From Fulvivirgaceae bacterium JP3-4 (GTDB lineage Bacteria; Bacteroidota; Bacteroidia; Cytophagales; Cyclobacteriaceae): a stretch of 64,000 nt of DNA. Below, one piece after another: positions 16,562-25,828 of the stretch (position 1 is its first letter; each line of letters opens with the position of its first letter). Under the pieces are notes generated by a model. It saw only the letters and a program-made list of their open reading frames with translations, was not told where the DNA came from and ran no database searches. The stretch spans positions 1,798,001-1,862,000 of the forward strand of contig JARKND010000001.1 of the NCBI GenBank assembly GCA_029309925.1. Reading direction: 5' to 3'. The translations under genes and the position numbers were made by a program.

Positions 16562-18985
16562 ATGCTGCGACACATCTTTACAACCTTCTACAGGTCATTT
16601 ACCCGTGCGAAATTCCAGATTTTTACAATTGTCTTTGGCCTCACACTCGGCATCGCAGTAAGTCTTCTGATTTTCATTTACGTCACCGAAGAGTCTGGGT
16701 ACGACCGTCAGCACACAGGTGCGGACCGCATCTTCCGAATCAACACAGTGTTGGAGATGGAAGGAAAAGTCGATAAAACGGCAAAGTCCGGTTACAATAC
16801 GGGCGAAGCAATGATGGATTTTTTTCCGGAGATCGAGAGCTACACACAGATGCTCAACATCAACAAGCAAACGATTCGCGTGGGCGAAGATCTGTATGCC
16901 TCAGAGAAAGTCGTCTATGCCGACAGCAACCTCTTCACATTCTTTACTTATCCTTTCTCAGAAGGTAACCCTGATGAAGCGCTCCAGGGTCCGAACAAAG
17001 TTGTTATCTCCGACAACCTCGCGAATGCCTACTTCGGCAATGGACGGGCGCTTGGCAAAAGGATCAATGTTAACAATGTTGATTTTGAAGTGAGCGGTGT
17101 TTACCAGCAAAAGTACGCCACGCACATTCCGTACGATATGTTCTTATCGCTGGCAACCTTACCGAAAGATTTCAGGGACCAGCGAAACCGCGAGTTCATG
17201 TGGATCACCTGCTATTCTTATATAAAATTGAAGCCCGGCTACGGTGTTGAAAAACTTGAGGCGCGGCTGCCGGAGTTTTATCAGAAGTTTCTTGTCCCTT
17301 ATGTCGAGAAGAATCAGGTGAACGGATCAATCACATTCGAGCTAGGGCCGGTAACAAATATCCACCTCGATGACAAACTGCGTTTTGACTTCCCGGGTGC
17401 TATCAATCCCAATTACCTCACGATCTTTTCCGCTGTAGCGATCATGACGCTGTTCATCGCGCTGATCAACTATGTAAATCTCACTACGGCACAGGTGTCT
17501 AAACGTTTAAAAGAAATCGGCATAAAAAAATCGATCGGTGCAACGAGGCGAAATCTCATCTCGCAGTTTCTGACGGAGACCATCATGACAGTACTCGTCA
17601 GCTTTGTACTTGCCATGGGGTTGGTTTCCTTAACGCTGACAGAATTGAATAACCTTACCGGTAAGGCTTTTTCCTTCTCGCAGCTGCTGACGCCAGCTAT
17701 GTTGGCGTATTCAGCTGGATTTATAGTCGTGTTCGGAGGGCTCGCTGGTGTTTACCCTGCTATATTGTTAAGCTCGTACAAACCGGTGCAGGCATTACAG
17801 GCTGCAAAGAAAAGTTTTGGTGTTTCAATCATCCAAAAGATCATCAGCCCCGTGTTTGTACGGAAGCTCCTTGTTACGCTGCAGTTCAGCATTTCGATTT
17901 TTCTGATCATCGGTACTATCGTGATCTTTCAGCAATTCCGTTTCATGCGAACCCAGGATCTTGGCTTCGACCAGGACCTTGTGATGGTGATCGATATTCC
18001 ATCCGACACAGCGATTTCGAAACATCTCGAATCTGTTAAGACGGAGTTGCTCGAAATCGGGGCGGTCAAATCTGTCAGTGCCACCGGATCGATTCCTGGC
18101 AGCAGCCACGGTGCCTTGACGATGAACCTAAGTCAGTCAGGAGGTAGCGAAATCAAGGTCATCAACACTTATTTTACTGACGACAAATTCCTTGAAGCGC
18201 TCGATCTCAAGCTTGTGGAAGGTCGGTTCTTCTCAAAGGAATTTTCAACAGATCCGCAACAGGCATTTGTGATCAATGAGGCTGCAGCGAAATTTTTAGG
18301 ATGGGACAAACCGTTGGAGAAAAAAATAATCAGTCCACTCGGGCAGGAGGGAATGGTAGTTGGTGTGCTCAGAGACTTTAACTATAAGTCGTTGCATTCA
18401 GCAGTCGAGCCTTTGGTGCTCATGAACAATCCCACGTCACAGGGATTTCTTCTGGTGAAGATCAATACGTCAGGCGGAGACAACCTCAAAGAAGTAATTT
18501 CGAAAGTGGGGCACGTCTGGCAGGCGTTTGATGAATCGCATCCGTATGAATATTTTTTCCTTGATGAAAAATTCCAGGCGCAATATGAGAAGGAGGAACG
18601 GCTTACTAAGATCTTTACCTATTTCTCAATCCTCGCCATCTTTATTTCATGTCTCGGTCTTGTCGGATTAGCGATCTTCACCAATGAGATCAAAACAAAG
18701 GAGATTGCTGTGCGGAAAACACTTGGCGCAAGCCAGTCGCAGATCCTTGTGCTTTTATCGAAAGAATTTCTGATGCTCATTTTAATAGCGAATATACTGG
18801 CGTGGCCGGTGACGTATAAAATGGTTTCGGAGTGGCTTGGAGAATTTGCCTATCAGGTGCCGATGAATGTTTTTCCTTTTATCGGAGGAATGTTGATTGC
18901 ATTTTCGATTGCCTGTCTCACGATCGGATACTTTGCCGGAAGGGCTGCAAAGAAGGATATTGTCAGTGCATTGAAGTACGATTGA
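16562..18985 (+). CDS. FtsX/MacB-like ABC transporter permease
   Basis: The frame is open from 16424, but the preferred start is the ATG at 16562, giving about 807 residues and the typical N-terminus 'MLRHIFTTFYRSFTRAKFQI' followed at once by the first membrane segment. The upstream 46 codons have no family character. The domain order is membrane segment, MacB periplasmic domain, three membrane segments with 'LKEIGIKKSIGATRRNLI', a second periplasmic domain, and a second FtsX block with 'TKEIAVRKTLGASQSQIL'. The C-terminus 'AKKDIVSALKYD' is standard. The protein would transmit ATP hydrolysis to periplasmic movement or efflux with an unlinked ATPase. It precedes the NarL-type regulator by 97 bp on the same strand; co-transcription is possible. 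Confidence 0.92.
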   Translation: MLRHIFTTFYRSFTRAKFQIFTIVFGLTLGIAVSLLIFIYVTEESGYDRQHTGADRIFRINTVLEMEGKVDKTAKSGYNTGEAMMDFFPEIESYTQMLNINKQTIRVGEDLYASEKVVYADSNLFTFFTYPFSEGNPDEALQGPNKVVISDNLANAYFGNGRALGKRINVNNVDFEVSGVYQQKYATHIPYDMFLSLATLPKDFRDQRNREFMWITCYSYIKLKPGYGVEKLEARLPEFYQKFLVPYVEKNQVNGSITFELGPVTNIHLDDKLRFDFPGAINPNYLTIFSAVAIMTLFIALINYVNLTTAQVSKRLKEIGIKKSIGATRRNLISQFLTETIMTVLVSFVLAMGLVSLTLTELNNLTGKAFSFSQLLTPAMLAYSAGFIVVFGGLAGVYPAILLSSYKPVQALQAAKKSFGVSIIQKIISPVFVRKLLVTLQFSISIFLIIGTIVIFQQFRFMRTQDLGFDQDLVMVIDIPSDTAISKHLESVKTELLEIGAVKSVSATGSIPGSSHGALTMNLSQSGGSEIKVINTYFTDDKFLEALDLKLVEGRFFSKEFSTDPQQAFVINEAAAKFLGWDKPLEKKIISPLGQEGMVVGVLRDFNYKSLHSAVEPLVLMNNPTSQGFLLVKINTSGGDNLKEVISKVGHVWQAFDESHPYEYFFLDEKFQAQYEKEERLTKIFTYFSILAIFISCLGLVGLAIFTNEIKTKEIAVRKTLGASQSQILVLLSKEFLMLILIANILAWPVTYKMVSEWLGEFAYQVPMNVFPFIGGMLIAFSIACLTIGYFAGRAAKKDIVSALKYD

Positions 18986-19082
18986 TGCGACTTTCCGGAT
19001 TCAATTGCTTAGCTGATCGCGCATGCGTTTGCTATTCAGATTTCTTTTTTATTAACTTACCCGCGTCTTACCCGCTTGTTTT

Positions 19083-19718
19083 ATGACCAGAGTGCTCATT
19101 GCTGACGATCATCAGATGTTTGTAGACGGGTTAAAATCCCTGCTGGAGGAAGAAAAGGAACTGTGCGTGGTGGGCGAAGCAAAGAATGGCTTTGAAGTTT
19201 TGGAGATCTGTGAGCACGAGCCTGTCGATATTGTCATCATGGATATCAACATGCCGTTGATGGATGGCATCCAAACGTCTCGCGAACTTTCGAAAAAGCA
19301 TCCTTCGATCAAGATATTGGGATTGTCGATGTACAATGACCGTGATTACATTTCTGATATTCTCAAAGCGGGCGCCCTGGGTTATGTGCTGAAGAATACC
19401 GGAAAGGAAAGTTTGCTCAATGCCATCGCCACGCTTCGTTCCGGATCTAATTACCTCAGCGAAGAAGTAAGCAAGACGCTGCTCAGCAGTTTTATCAAGA
19501 ATGTTCCGCACGAACAGGCAATGGAGAAACTCTCTGATCGCGAAAAAGAAGTACTGGAGTGCATCGCGTCCGGACTTACAACGCAGGAGATAGGCGAAAA
19601 ACTGTTCATCAGCAAAAATACTGTTGAGACCCACCGCAAGAATCTGTTATACAAGCTCAAAGCACGCAATACCGCAGAGTTGGTGAACAACGCCTACAAA
19701 CAAAGGTTAATTCAGTGA
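19083..19718 (+). CDS. NarL/LuxR-type response regulator
   Basis: This 211-residue regulator has a receiver domain (acidic pair Asp9/Asp10, phosphoacceptor Asp54 in 'VIMDINMP', Lys in 'YVLKNTG') and a C-terminal LuxR HTH (about 144-205) with 'LSDREKEVLECIASGLTTQE' and 'SKNTVETHRKNLLYKL'. No kinase gene is adjacent. The only HisKA_3-type kinase in the window, the normal partner class, is the large protein at 30918-35066 on the other side of the carbohydrate locus. A 34-bp element starting over this gene's stop codon recurs upstream of susC, which makes the regulator a candidate controller of the flanking genes. That pairing is inference. Confidence 0.93.
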   Translation: MTRVLIADDHQMFVDGLKSLLEEEKELCVVGEAKNGFEVLEICEHEPVDIVIMDINMPLMDGIQTSRELSKKHPSIKILGLSMYNDRDYISDILKAGALGYVLKNTGKESLLNAIATLRSGSNYLSEEVSKTLLSSFIKNVPHEQAMEKLSDREKEVLECIASGLTTQEIGEKLFISKNTVETHRKNLLYKLKARNTAELVNNAYKQRLIQ

Positions 19719-19746
19719 TTGTTTCAAATCACTATTTTCGGGGATG
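19713..19746 (+). promoter_or_regulatory. Shared regulatory element, copy 1 (upstream of the sugar kinase)
   Basis: CAGTGAT-N4-TCAAATCAC followed by TATTTTCGGGGATG. It matches the element at 22306-22339 at about 28 of 34 positions with identical spacing, and contains the half-matching arms GTGAT and ATCAC. It overlaps the regulator's stop codon and precedes the BadF kinase start by about 80 bp. Confidence 0.45.
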
Positions 19747-19828
19747 CGATAAATAATTCTTCAAACTTTATTTGTCTGGATGTATGCTGGAGATAGCATA
19801 GCTTTTTCATTTTAGACAAACAGATCCT

Positions 19829-20689
19829 ATGTTATTAATAGCGGACAGCGGTTCGACCAAGACGGACTGGAGAATGGTGGACGAAGACGGCAAGCAGGTC
19901 GCATCAGTCATTACCGAAGGGCTCAATCCTTATTTCGTAACGCAGGAAAAAATTGCGTCAACCATTGCAGAGAAAGTTCTCCCGCATGTCAGCAATGTTG
20001 AAAAAGTATTTTTCTATGGAGCCGGGTGTGGTTTGCCTGTGAAAGCAGATCTCGTAAAGCAGGTTCTTAATGAAACGATTCCTGGCCGTATGCCTGCTGA
20101 AGTTTGCGGAGACATCCTCGGTGCCGCGCGAAGTCTGCTTCAGGATGAAGAGGGTATCGCCTGTATTCTCGGGACAGGTGCAAACTCCTGTGTTTATGAC
20201 GGCCGCGAGATCACAGGAATAATGCCTTCGCTGGGCTATATGTTTTCGGATTGGGGTAGCGGGACCGTTATGAGCAAGGATCTTATCGCGCTCCTGCTGC
20301 AGGAACAACTACCATCCGCACTGCTTGAAGACTTTAAGGCAACATACAAGATCGGTCGACCTGAAATTCTTGATAACATTTACAACAAGCCACTACCAAA
20401 TCGCTTCCTTGCTTCATTCACTCCCTTTCTGCTGAAGTATGCTGAGGTCCCCGAGTGTAAAGAAATCATCCTCGGAAATTTTACAAAGTTCTTTTTCTAC
20501 TACGTTCAGCGTTATCCAAAAAAATCACAATCACTGGGGGTGAGTTTCACAGGCTCAATTGCCTATCGCTTCCAGTCGTACCTGAAGCAGGTTGCCAACG
20601 ATCTTGACATCGAGATCAAGACAATCGTACAGCATCCGATGGATGGCCTTGTAAAATATCACCGCGTAACAGTACCCATAAACGATTAG
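19829..20689 (+). CDS. BadF/BadG-type sugar kinase (N-acetylglucosamine/MurNAc kinase-like)
   Basis: The 286-residue protein has the ASKHA ATPase fold of BadF/BadG/BcrA/BcrD kinases: the phosphate-1 loop 'LIADSGSTKTDWRMVD' at the N-terminus, 'GAGCG' near residue 68, 'GDILGAARSLL' near 96, the phosphate-2 loop 'ILGTGANSCVYDG' near 116 and 'GYMFSDWGSGTVMSKDL' near 137. Length and motifs fit the GlcNAc kinase branch that includes Bacteroidota MurK, which phosphorylates MurNAc and GlcNAc. It is followed 3 bp later by a GHL10 hydrolase and then by susC/D and a NagZ-like fusion, supporting a role in amino-sugar recycling. Substrate choice between GlcNAc and MurNAc cannot be made by eye. Confidence 0.88.
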   Translation: MLLIADSGSTKTDWRMVDEDGKQVASVITEGLNPYFVTQEKIASTIAEKVLPHVSNVEKVFFYGAGCGLPVKADLVKQVLNETIPGRMPAEVCGDILGAARSLLQDEEGIACILGTGANSCVYDGREITGIMPSLGYMFSDWGSGTVMSKDLIALLLQEQLPSALLEDFKATYKIGRPEILDNIYNKPLPNRFLASFTPFLLKYAEVPECKEIILGNFTKFFFYYVQRYPKKSQSLGVSFTGSIAYRFQSYLKQVANDLDIEIKTIVQHPMDGLVKYHRVTVPIND

Positions 20690-20692
20690 CTT

Positions 20693-22270
20693 TTGACGAA
20701 TACATTCAGACTTTGCGTTGTTACCTCCTTATTGAGTGCTGTGGTAACGATGTTCATTCCATTATCCGATCTGTCTGCACAGCATTATCCAAAGCGGGAA
20801 CTTCGCGCTGCGTGGATCGCTACCGTTGTGAACATTGACTGGCCATCGCAGAAGGGGCTGACCTCACAACAACAGCAGGAAGAGTATGTCAAACTTCTTG
20901 ATTTATTGAAGTCAGTTGGGATGAATGCAGTGATCGTACAGGTTAGACCAACCGCTGACGCATTTTACCCGTCTTCTTACGAGCCCTGGTCGGAGTATCT
21001 CTCCGGAACGCAGGGCAAGGCCCCCGAGCCCTACTACAATCCGCTTGCATTCATGATTGAACAGGCCAAAAAGCGCGGCCTTGAATTTCATGCCTGGTTC
21101 AATCCCTATCGTGTCAGCATGAAAGACACAATGAATTTCGCGGAGGGCCATCCGATCCATAAACATCCTGAGTGGTTTCTGAAATATGGTGGGAAATTGT
21201 ACTACGATCCTGGTCATCCGCAGGCGCAGGAATTTGTTCTGCAGTCGATTATGGAAACGGTTCGTCACTACGATCTGGATGCCGTTCACTTTGACGATTA
21301 TTTTTACCCATACCGAATCGCAACTGAAGTGTTTCCTGATTCGGTGAGCTACAACACCTACGGCAAATTGTCATACCCACTCATTGATGACTGGAGGCGC
21401 AGCAATGTTGACTTCTTTGTGAAGGAACTCTCCTCCAGGATCAAGCGCGAAAAACCGCACGTGAAATTCGGCATCAGTCCCTTTGGTGTGTGGCGCAATA
21501 AAGACAAGGACCCGGACGGGTCTGATACTCAGGCCGGTCAGACAAACTACGATGACCTGTATGCCGATGTGCTCAAATGGCTGAAAGAAGGCTGGATCGA
21601 TTATGTGACACCACAACTCTACTGGAACATTGGATTTAAGGTTGCTGATTACGCTGTACTTCTTGACTGGTGGAGCAAGCACAGCTTTGGCAAGCACGTT
21701 TACATCGGCCAGGGGATTTACAGAGTAGGAGGCAAGGGCTGGGAAAATCCTGAAGAACTGACGAACCAGATCCGGTTGAACAGGAATTATTCCGAAGTAA
21801 AGGGAAGCATGTTCTTCAACTCAAAGACGTTTCTTCAGAACAAGCTTGACGTAAACACGAAAGTAAGACAACTCTATGCCTACCCGTCATTGATTCCTCC
21901 CATGAGTTGGATCGATGCGACACCGCCCCAGGCGCCTGTCATTCTTGAGGCCAATGGTACGCAGGGGAGAGGAGTCGGTATTACGTGGTCTGATACCGTG
22001 TCAAATGATGCTGCCTATTATGTGATCTATCGTTTTGAAAAGGGAAACCTCATCTCCCCGGACAATCCGTCAAACATTGCAGCGATTGTTCAACGCGCAC
22101 CCTTCGCCACCCAGTCGTGGTCGGACAAGACCGCCCGTAAACGCAGGAGATACACATATTGTATTTCCGGAGTCGATCGCGGCCACAATGAAAGCGCGCT
22201 CAGTCTTCCGCTGAGCCTGAAAACGCGCGGACGAAACGGTAAGGTCAGAATTATTTCCACTCCGCACTAA
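20693..22270 (+). CDS. GHL10-family (DigH/YngK-like) glycosyl hydrolase, secreted
   Basis: The start is a TTG 3 bp after the kinase stop. It is preferred over the ATG at 20750 because it provides a complete signal peptide ending near 'LSDLSA'. The 525-residue protein opens with the family block 'KRELRAAWIATVVNIDWPS', then 'GMNAVIVQVRPTADAFYPS', 'GLEFHAWFNPYR' and 'YDLDAVHFDDYFYP', all hallmarks of the GHL10/DUF187 TIM barrel. A fibronectin-III-like tail (about 410-520) follows. E. coli DigH of this family cleaves denuded peptidoglycan glycan strands. Translational coupling to the BadF-like kinase supports a shared amino-sugar pathway. The enzyme would act in the periplasm; exact specificity is inferred. 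Confidence 0.88.
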   Translation: MTNTFRLCVVTSLLSAVVTMFIPLSDLSAQHYPKRELRAAWIATVVNIDWPSQKGLTSQQQQEEYVKLLDLLKSVGMNAVIVQVRPTADAFYPSSYEPWSEYLSGTQGKAPEPYYNPLAFMIEQAKKRGLEFHAWFNPYRVSMKDTMNFAEGHPIHKHPEWFLKYGGKLYYDPGHPQAQEFVLQSIMETVRHYDLDAVHFDDYFYPYRIATEVFPDSVSYNTYGKLSYPLIDDWRRSNVDFFVKELSSRIKREKPHVKFGISPFGVWRNKDKDPDGSDTQAGQTNYDDLYADVLKWLKEGWIDYVTPQLYWNIGFKVADYAVLLDWWSKHSFGKHVYIGQGIYRVGGKGWENPEELTNQIRLNRNYSEVKGSMFFNSKTFLQNKLDVNTKVRQLYAYPSLIPPMSWIDATPPQAPVILEANGTQGRGVGITWSDTVSNDAAYYVIYRFEKGNLISPDNPSNIAAIVQRAPFATQSWSDKTARKRRRYTYCISGVDRGHNESALSLPLSLKTRGRNGKVRIISTPH

Positions 22271-22305
22271 CGTTTGAAATGGCTCGCAAGACGCAACTTG
22301 AAAAA

Positions 22306-22339
22306 CAGTGATATTATCAAATCACCGTTTTCAGGGATG
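22306..22339 (+). promoter_or_regulatory. Shared regulatory element, copy 2 (upstream of susC)
   Basis: CAGTGAT-N4-TCAAATCAC followed by CGTTTTCAGGGATG, 76 bp before the susC start. The core ATCACYRTTTTCRGGGATG also occurs at 19728. A related, more symmetrical site lies at 36613-36631 (TCAC-N8-GTGA). Confidence 0.5.
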
Positions 22340-22414
22340 GAACTTGCTGTGGAAATAAAAAGCTTTGGACATGTGAGACTCGCTCTCCTAAACCGCTTAA
22401 CCTAAACTCAAATC

Positions 22415-25400
22415 ATGAAAAAAATTTTACAAAGCTACTTGTGGATCATGGGGTTGCTCCTCGTCCATGGTTCGCTCTTCGCACAAACGAGTACTGTTAC
22501 GGGTACCGTTGTGAGCGTCCGTGACAAGTCACCGCTCCCCGGAGTAACGGTTGCCTTGAAGGGAAAAACTCAGGGAACCGTGACCGACAGCGATGGTAAG
22601 TTTTCCATCAATGCCGAATCTTCCGATGTTCTCGTGTTCTCCTTTATCGGTCTTGAAACCTACGAGCAGCAGGTTGGTGACTCAAAAGTCATCAATGTGG
22701 AGCTGACCGAAAACATCGAAAGCCTCCAGGAGGTTGTCATCGTTGGTTATGGCCAGCAGAAAAAAACAAACCTGACAGGCGCGGTCGCTTCTGTTGACAC
22801 AAAGGTTCTCGAATCGCGCCCGATTACTGATGCAGGTCGTGGTATGCAGGGAACTACTCCCGGTCTGAACATTGTGATCCCGAGTGGTGAAGTAGGATCT
22901 GATCCGCTTATCCGGATCAGGGGACAATTCGGTTCGATCAACGGAGGTTCAGCGCCACTGATCCTTCTCGACAACGTTGAGATTCCTTCTATCCAGTTGG
23001 TCAATCCCGATGACATCGAATCGATCTCTGTATTGAAAGATGCAGCGTCAGCGTCAATCTATGGATCGAAGGCCGCCTTCGGTGTGATCCTCATTACAAC
23101 AAAGAAGGGTGCAAAGAAGGAAGGCGTTACTGTTTCGTATCAGGGTAATCTTTCGTTCGCAAATATTTCCAAGAAGATGGAAATGGGCGGAATCGATGCG
23201 ATGGAATATACATTGCTTGCCGCTGAACGCGTGAATGCGGTCAACCCGCCTCCGGGTGCATTCTTCAAGGTGAATCGCGAAAGCTTCGAGCGCGCGCAGG
23301 CATGGCAGCAAAACTGGGCTGGCGTTGTCCGTCCCGAAGATCCAATGGTCTATAACCGAGACTGGTATGTAGACCCTACCAATGTCAATTACAAATTTGG
23401 CTTGCGCATGTATGATCCTTACGAGTACATGATCCGTGAGTGGGCGCCAACGCAATTGCATAACCTTTCCGTTAATGGTTTGAGCGGAAAAACCACATAC
23501 AACATTGGGCTTGGATATGTTGATCAGACGGGTATCATCAAGCCTGCAAAGGATGACAGCTTCCAGCGTTATAACGGATCGATCCAGGTTGGAACAGAAG
23601 TGAATAAATGGCTGAAGGTGAATGTTGGCGCATTGTATTCGAAGCGCATGAAGAATTATCCATACACAACGAATTCTACTACGGCAGATCCCTGGCTGTA
23701 TTTGTATCGCTGGGCGGCAACCTATCCGATGACCACGGAAGATGGCAAGCCGATCAGAAGCCCATACTACGAGATGCAGGCTGCCAACACAGCGACACTG
23801 GAGAACAACTACAACAGCCTGAATGGTGGATTCACCATCACACCAACGAAGAACTGGTCAATCAAATTCGATTACACCCATGCTAACCAGGAATTCCTGA
23901 ACAAAAGACCTGGAACGCAGTTTACCGCTGGCGATTCATGGATTGCTGCCGTACCAAAGGTGGATGAGGCGGGCAACCCTGTGTTTGTAAATGCAGCGGG
24001 CGAAGTTGTCGCATCAACCGAACCCGGTGCGACACGCGCGTACACGTTGAATCACAGAACGTACACAACACCGGGAGCAAATCCTGACCATGTGTACCGC
24101 TATGTTAAAAATGATCAGTGGAACACCATCAACTTATTCTCAACGTATGATCTCAGCCTGCTTGAAGTACACAATCTGAAATTCATGGTCGGAATGAACC
24201 GTGTCGGATATGAGAATGCGTACAACTGGTCACAGACATTATCATTAATCGATCCTTCAAATCCTCAGTTCGACCTGGCAACAGGAACGCAGACTGCAAG
24301 TGGTGGAGAATACTGGGACGCAGTATTGGGCTTCTTTGGTCGTATCAATTACAACTTCAACGAGAAATATTTACTTGAAGCAAACCTCAGACGCGATGGG
24401 AGCTCTAAGTTTCCGGAACACCTGAGGTGGAGAACATTTCCTTCGTTTTCTGCCGGATGGCGCGTGAACGAGGAATCGTTTATGTCGTTCAGCAAATCTT
24501 TCCTCGATGAATTCAAACTTCGTGCGTCATGGGGCAGCATCGGAGATCAGACAGTTCCGAACAATCTTTACGTTCCCGGAATGACTGGTTCACAAAGTTC
24601 CTGGATCCTGGGAACCTCAAGACTCTATCAATTCTCAACGCCTCCGGCTGTATCTCAATCGATCACCTGGCAGAGCATTACAACGCTTGACTTGGGAACA
24701 GATGTTCGCGTGCTGAACGGGGCACTCGGCTTAACGTTCGACTGGTTTCAACGTGACACCGAAGATATGATCGTACCGCAGGAAGGTATCCCGACCACCT
24801 TTGGTGTGGGAGCACCTCAGAGCAATTTAGGTTCGCTCAGGACAAAAGGTATTGAGTTCGCACTTGACTACACGCACCAGTTTAATAACGGATTGCGCCT
24901 GAACTTTGTAGGAACGCTTGCTGACGCTGTTACAAAAATCACAAAATATGGAAGCACCAAACTGATCAGCAGCTGGTATGTTGGAAAAACCTACGGAGAG
25001 ATCTGGGGCTATGAAACCGACCGCTTGTATCAGGCTGAAGATTTTGTTTACAACCCTGACGGATCATTGGCAACCACCGTTGTTGATGGCGTTACCATTT
25101 ACCAGTTGTCAGACGAGACTGCTCCAACGCAGCACCTGCTGGAAGGCGGACAATTCGATTTCGGCCCTGGCGATGTCAAGTACAGAGACCTTAACGGTGA
25201 TGGAGTGATCAGTCCCGGTACTAGAACGATCGATGATCCGGGCGATATGAAAGTAATCGGTAATTCCACACCACGTTTTGAATACAGCTTCAGACTGAAT
25301 GCTGACTTTAAAGGCATCGACCTGGGAGTATTTGTTCAGGGTATTGGACAGAGACAGGTTTGGGGAGATGGCTTCCTTGCTATCCCTGGTTATAACTCGG

Positions 25401-25816
25401 CAGACGGAGCAATGCCACAGGCTTTCGCAGGAAACTTCTGGAGAGAAGACCGCACGGATGCGTTCTACCCACGTCCTTACAACATGGCGCTGACAGCGGG
25501 TGGCGTACCTGCTTACAACATGCAGCCACAAACCCGGTATTTGCTGAACATGGCATACCTCCGTATCAAAAACATTACGCTGGGATATACTTTGCCATCT
25601 TCGTTAATCCAGAAGATGCACCTGACTAAGCTGAGGGTGTACGGTTCACTCGAGAACTTCTTCACGTTCGATCATCTGGGCAATCTTCCGATCGATCCTG
25701 AAGTGATCACCGGTGTCTCGATGTGGAGAGATGATTCAAATTACAACTCAGGACGTACGGCCGTTGGAGTACCTGCATTTAAGAACGCATCTGTCGGCCT
25801 TCAATTGACATTCTAA
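22415..25816 (+). CDS. susC: SusC/RagA-family TonB-linked outer-membrane transporter
   Basis: The 1133-residue protein has a signal peptide ending 'GSLFAQ' and a carboxypeptidase-regulatory-like N-terminal domain ('TGTVVSVRDKSPLPGVTVAL', about 28-47). The SusC linker 'LQEVVIVGYGQQKKTNLTGA' (about 104-123), the plug domain with 'ISVLKDAASASIYGSKAAFG' and a large beta-barrel ending in Phe ('SVGLQLTF') complete it. SusC forms the TonB-driven channel capped by the SusD lipoprotein, importing oligosaccharides or peptides across the outer membrane. The SusD gene follows after 12 bp. The neighbours (GHL10 hydrolase, BadF-like kinase, GH3-lactamase fusion) suggest that peptidoglycan fragments or other amino sugars are the cargo, which is inference. 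Confidence 0.96.
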   Translation: MKKILQSYLWIMGLLLVHGSLFAQTSTVTGTVVSVRDKSPLPGVTVALKGKTQGTVTDSDGKFSINAESSDVLVFSFIGLETYEQQVGDSKVINVELTENIESLQEVVIVGYGQQKKTNLTGAVASVDTKVLESRPITDAGRGMQGTTPGLNIVIPSGEVGSDPLIRIRGQFGSINGGSAPLILLDNVEIPSIQLVNPDDIESISVLKDAASASIYGSKAAFGVILITTKKGAKKEGVTVSYQGNLSFANISKKMEMGGIDAMEYTLLAAERVNAVNPPPGAFFKVNRESFERAQAWQQNWAGVVRPEDPMVYNRDWYVDPTNVNYKFGLRMYDPYEYMIREWAPTQLHNLSVNGLSGKTTYNIGLGYVDQTGIIKPAKDDSFQRYNGSIQVGTEVNKWLKVNVGALYSKRMKNYPYTTNSTTADPWLYLYRWAATYPMTTEDGKPIRSPYYEMQAANTATLENNYNSLNGGFTITPTKNWSIKFDYTHANQEFLNKRPGTQFTAGDSWIAAVPKVDEAGNPVFVNAAGEVVASTEPGATRAYTLNHRTYTTPGANPDHVYRYVKNDQWNTINLFSTYDLSLLEVHNLKFMVGMNRVGYENAYNWSQTLSLIDPSNPQFDLATGTQTASGGEYWDAVLGFFGRINYNFNEKYLLEANLRRDGSSKFPEHLRWRTFPSFSAGWRVNEESFMSFSKSFLDEFKLRASWGSIGDQTVPNNLYVPGMTGSQSSWILGTSRLYQFSTPPAVSQSITWQSITTLDLGTDVRVLNGALGLTFDWFQRDTEDMIVPQEGIPTTFGVGAPQSNLGSLRTKGIEFALDYTHQFNNGLRLNFVGTLADAVTKITKYGSTKLISSWYVGKTYGEIWGYETDRLYQAEDFVYNPDGSLATTVVDGVTIYQLSDETAPTQHLLEGGQFDFGPGDVKYRDLNGDGVISPGTRTIDDPGDMKVIGNSTPRFEYSFRLNADFKGIDLGVFVQGIGQRQVWGDGFLAIPGYNSADGAMPQAFAGNFWREDRTDAFYPRPYNMALTAGGVPAYNMQPQTRYLLNMAYLRIKNITLGYTLPSSLIQKMHLTKLRVYGSLENFFTFDHLGNLPIDPEVITGVSMWRDDSNYNSGRTAVGVPAFKNASVGLQLTF

Positions 25817-25828
25817 AAATCAGCAATC

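Noticed and set aside
22341-22367. TTG and AAGCTTTG as the susC promoter
   Set aside because: The spacing (13 bp) is too short for the phylum's -33/-7 arrangement.
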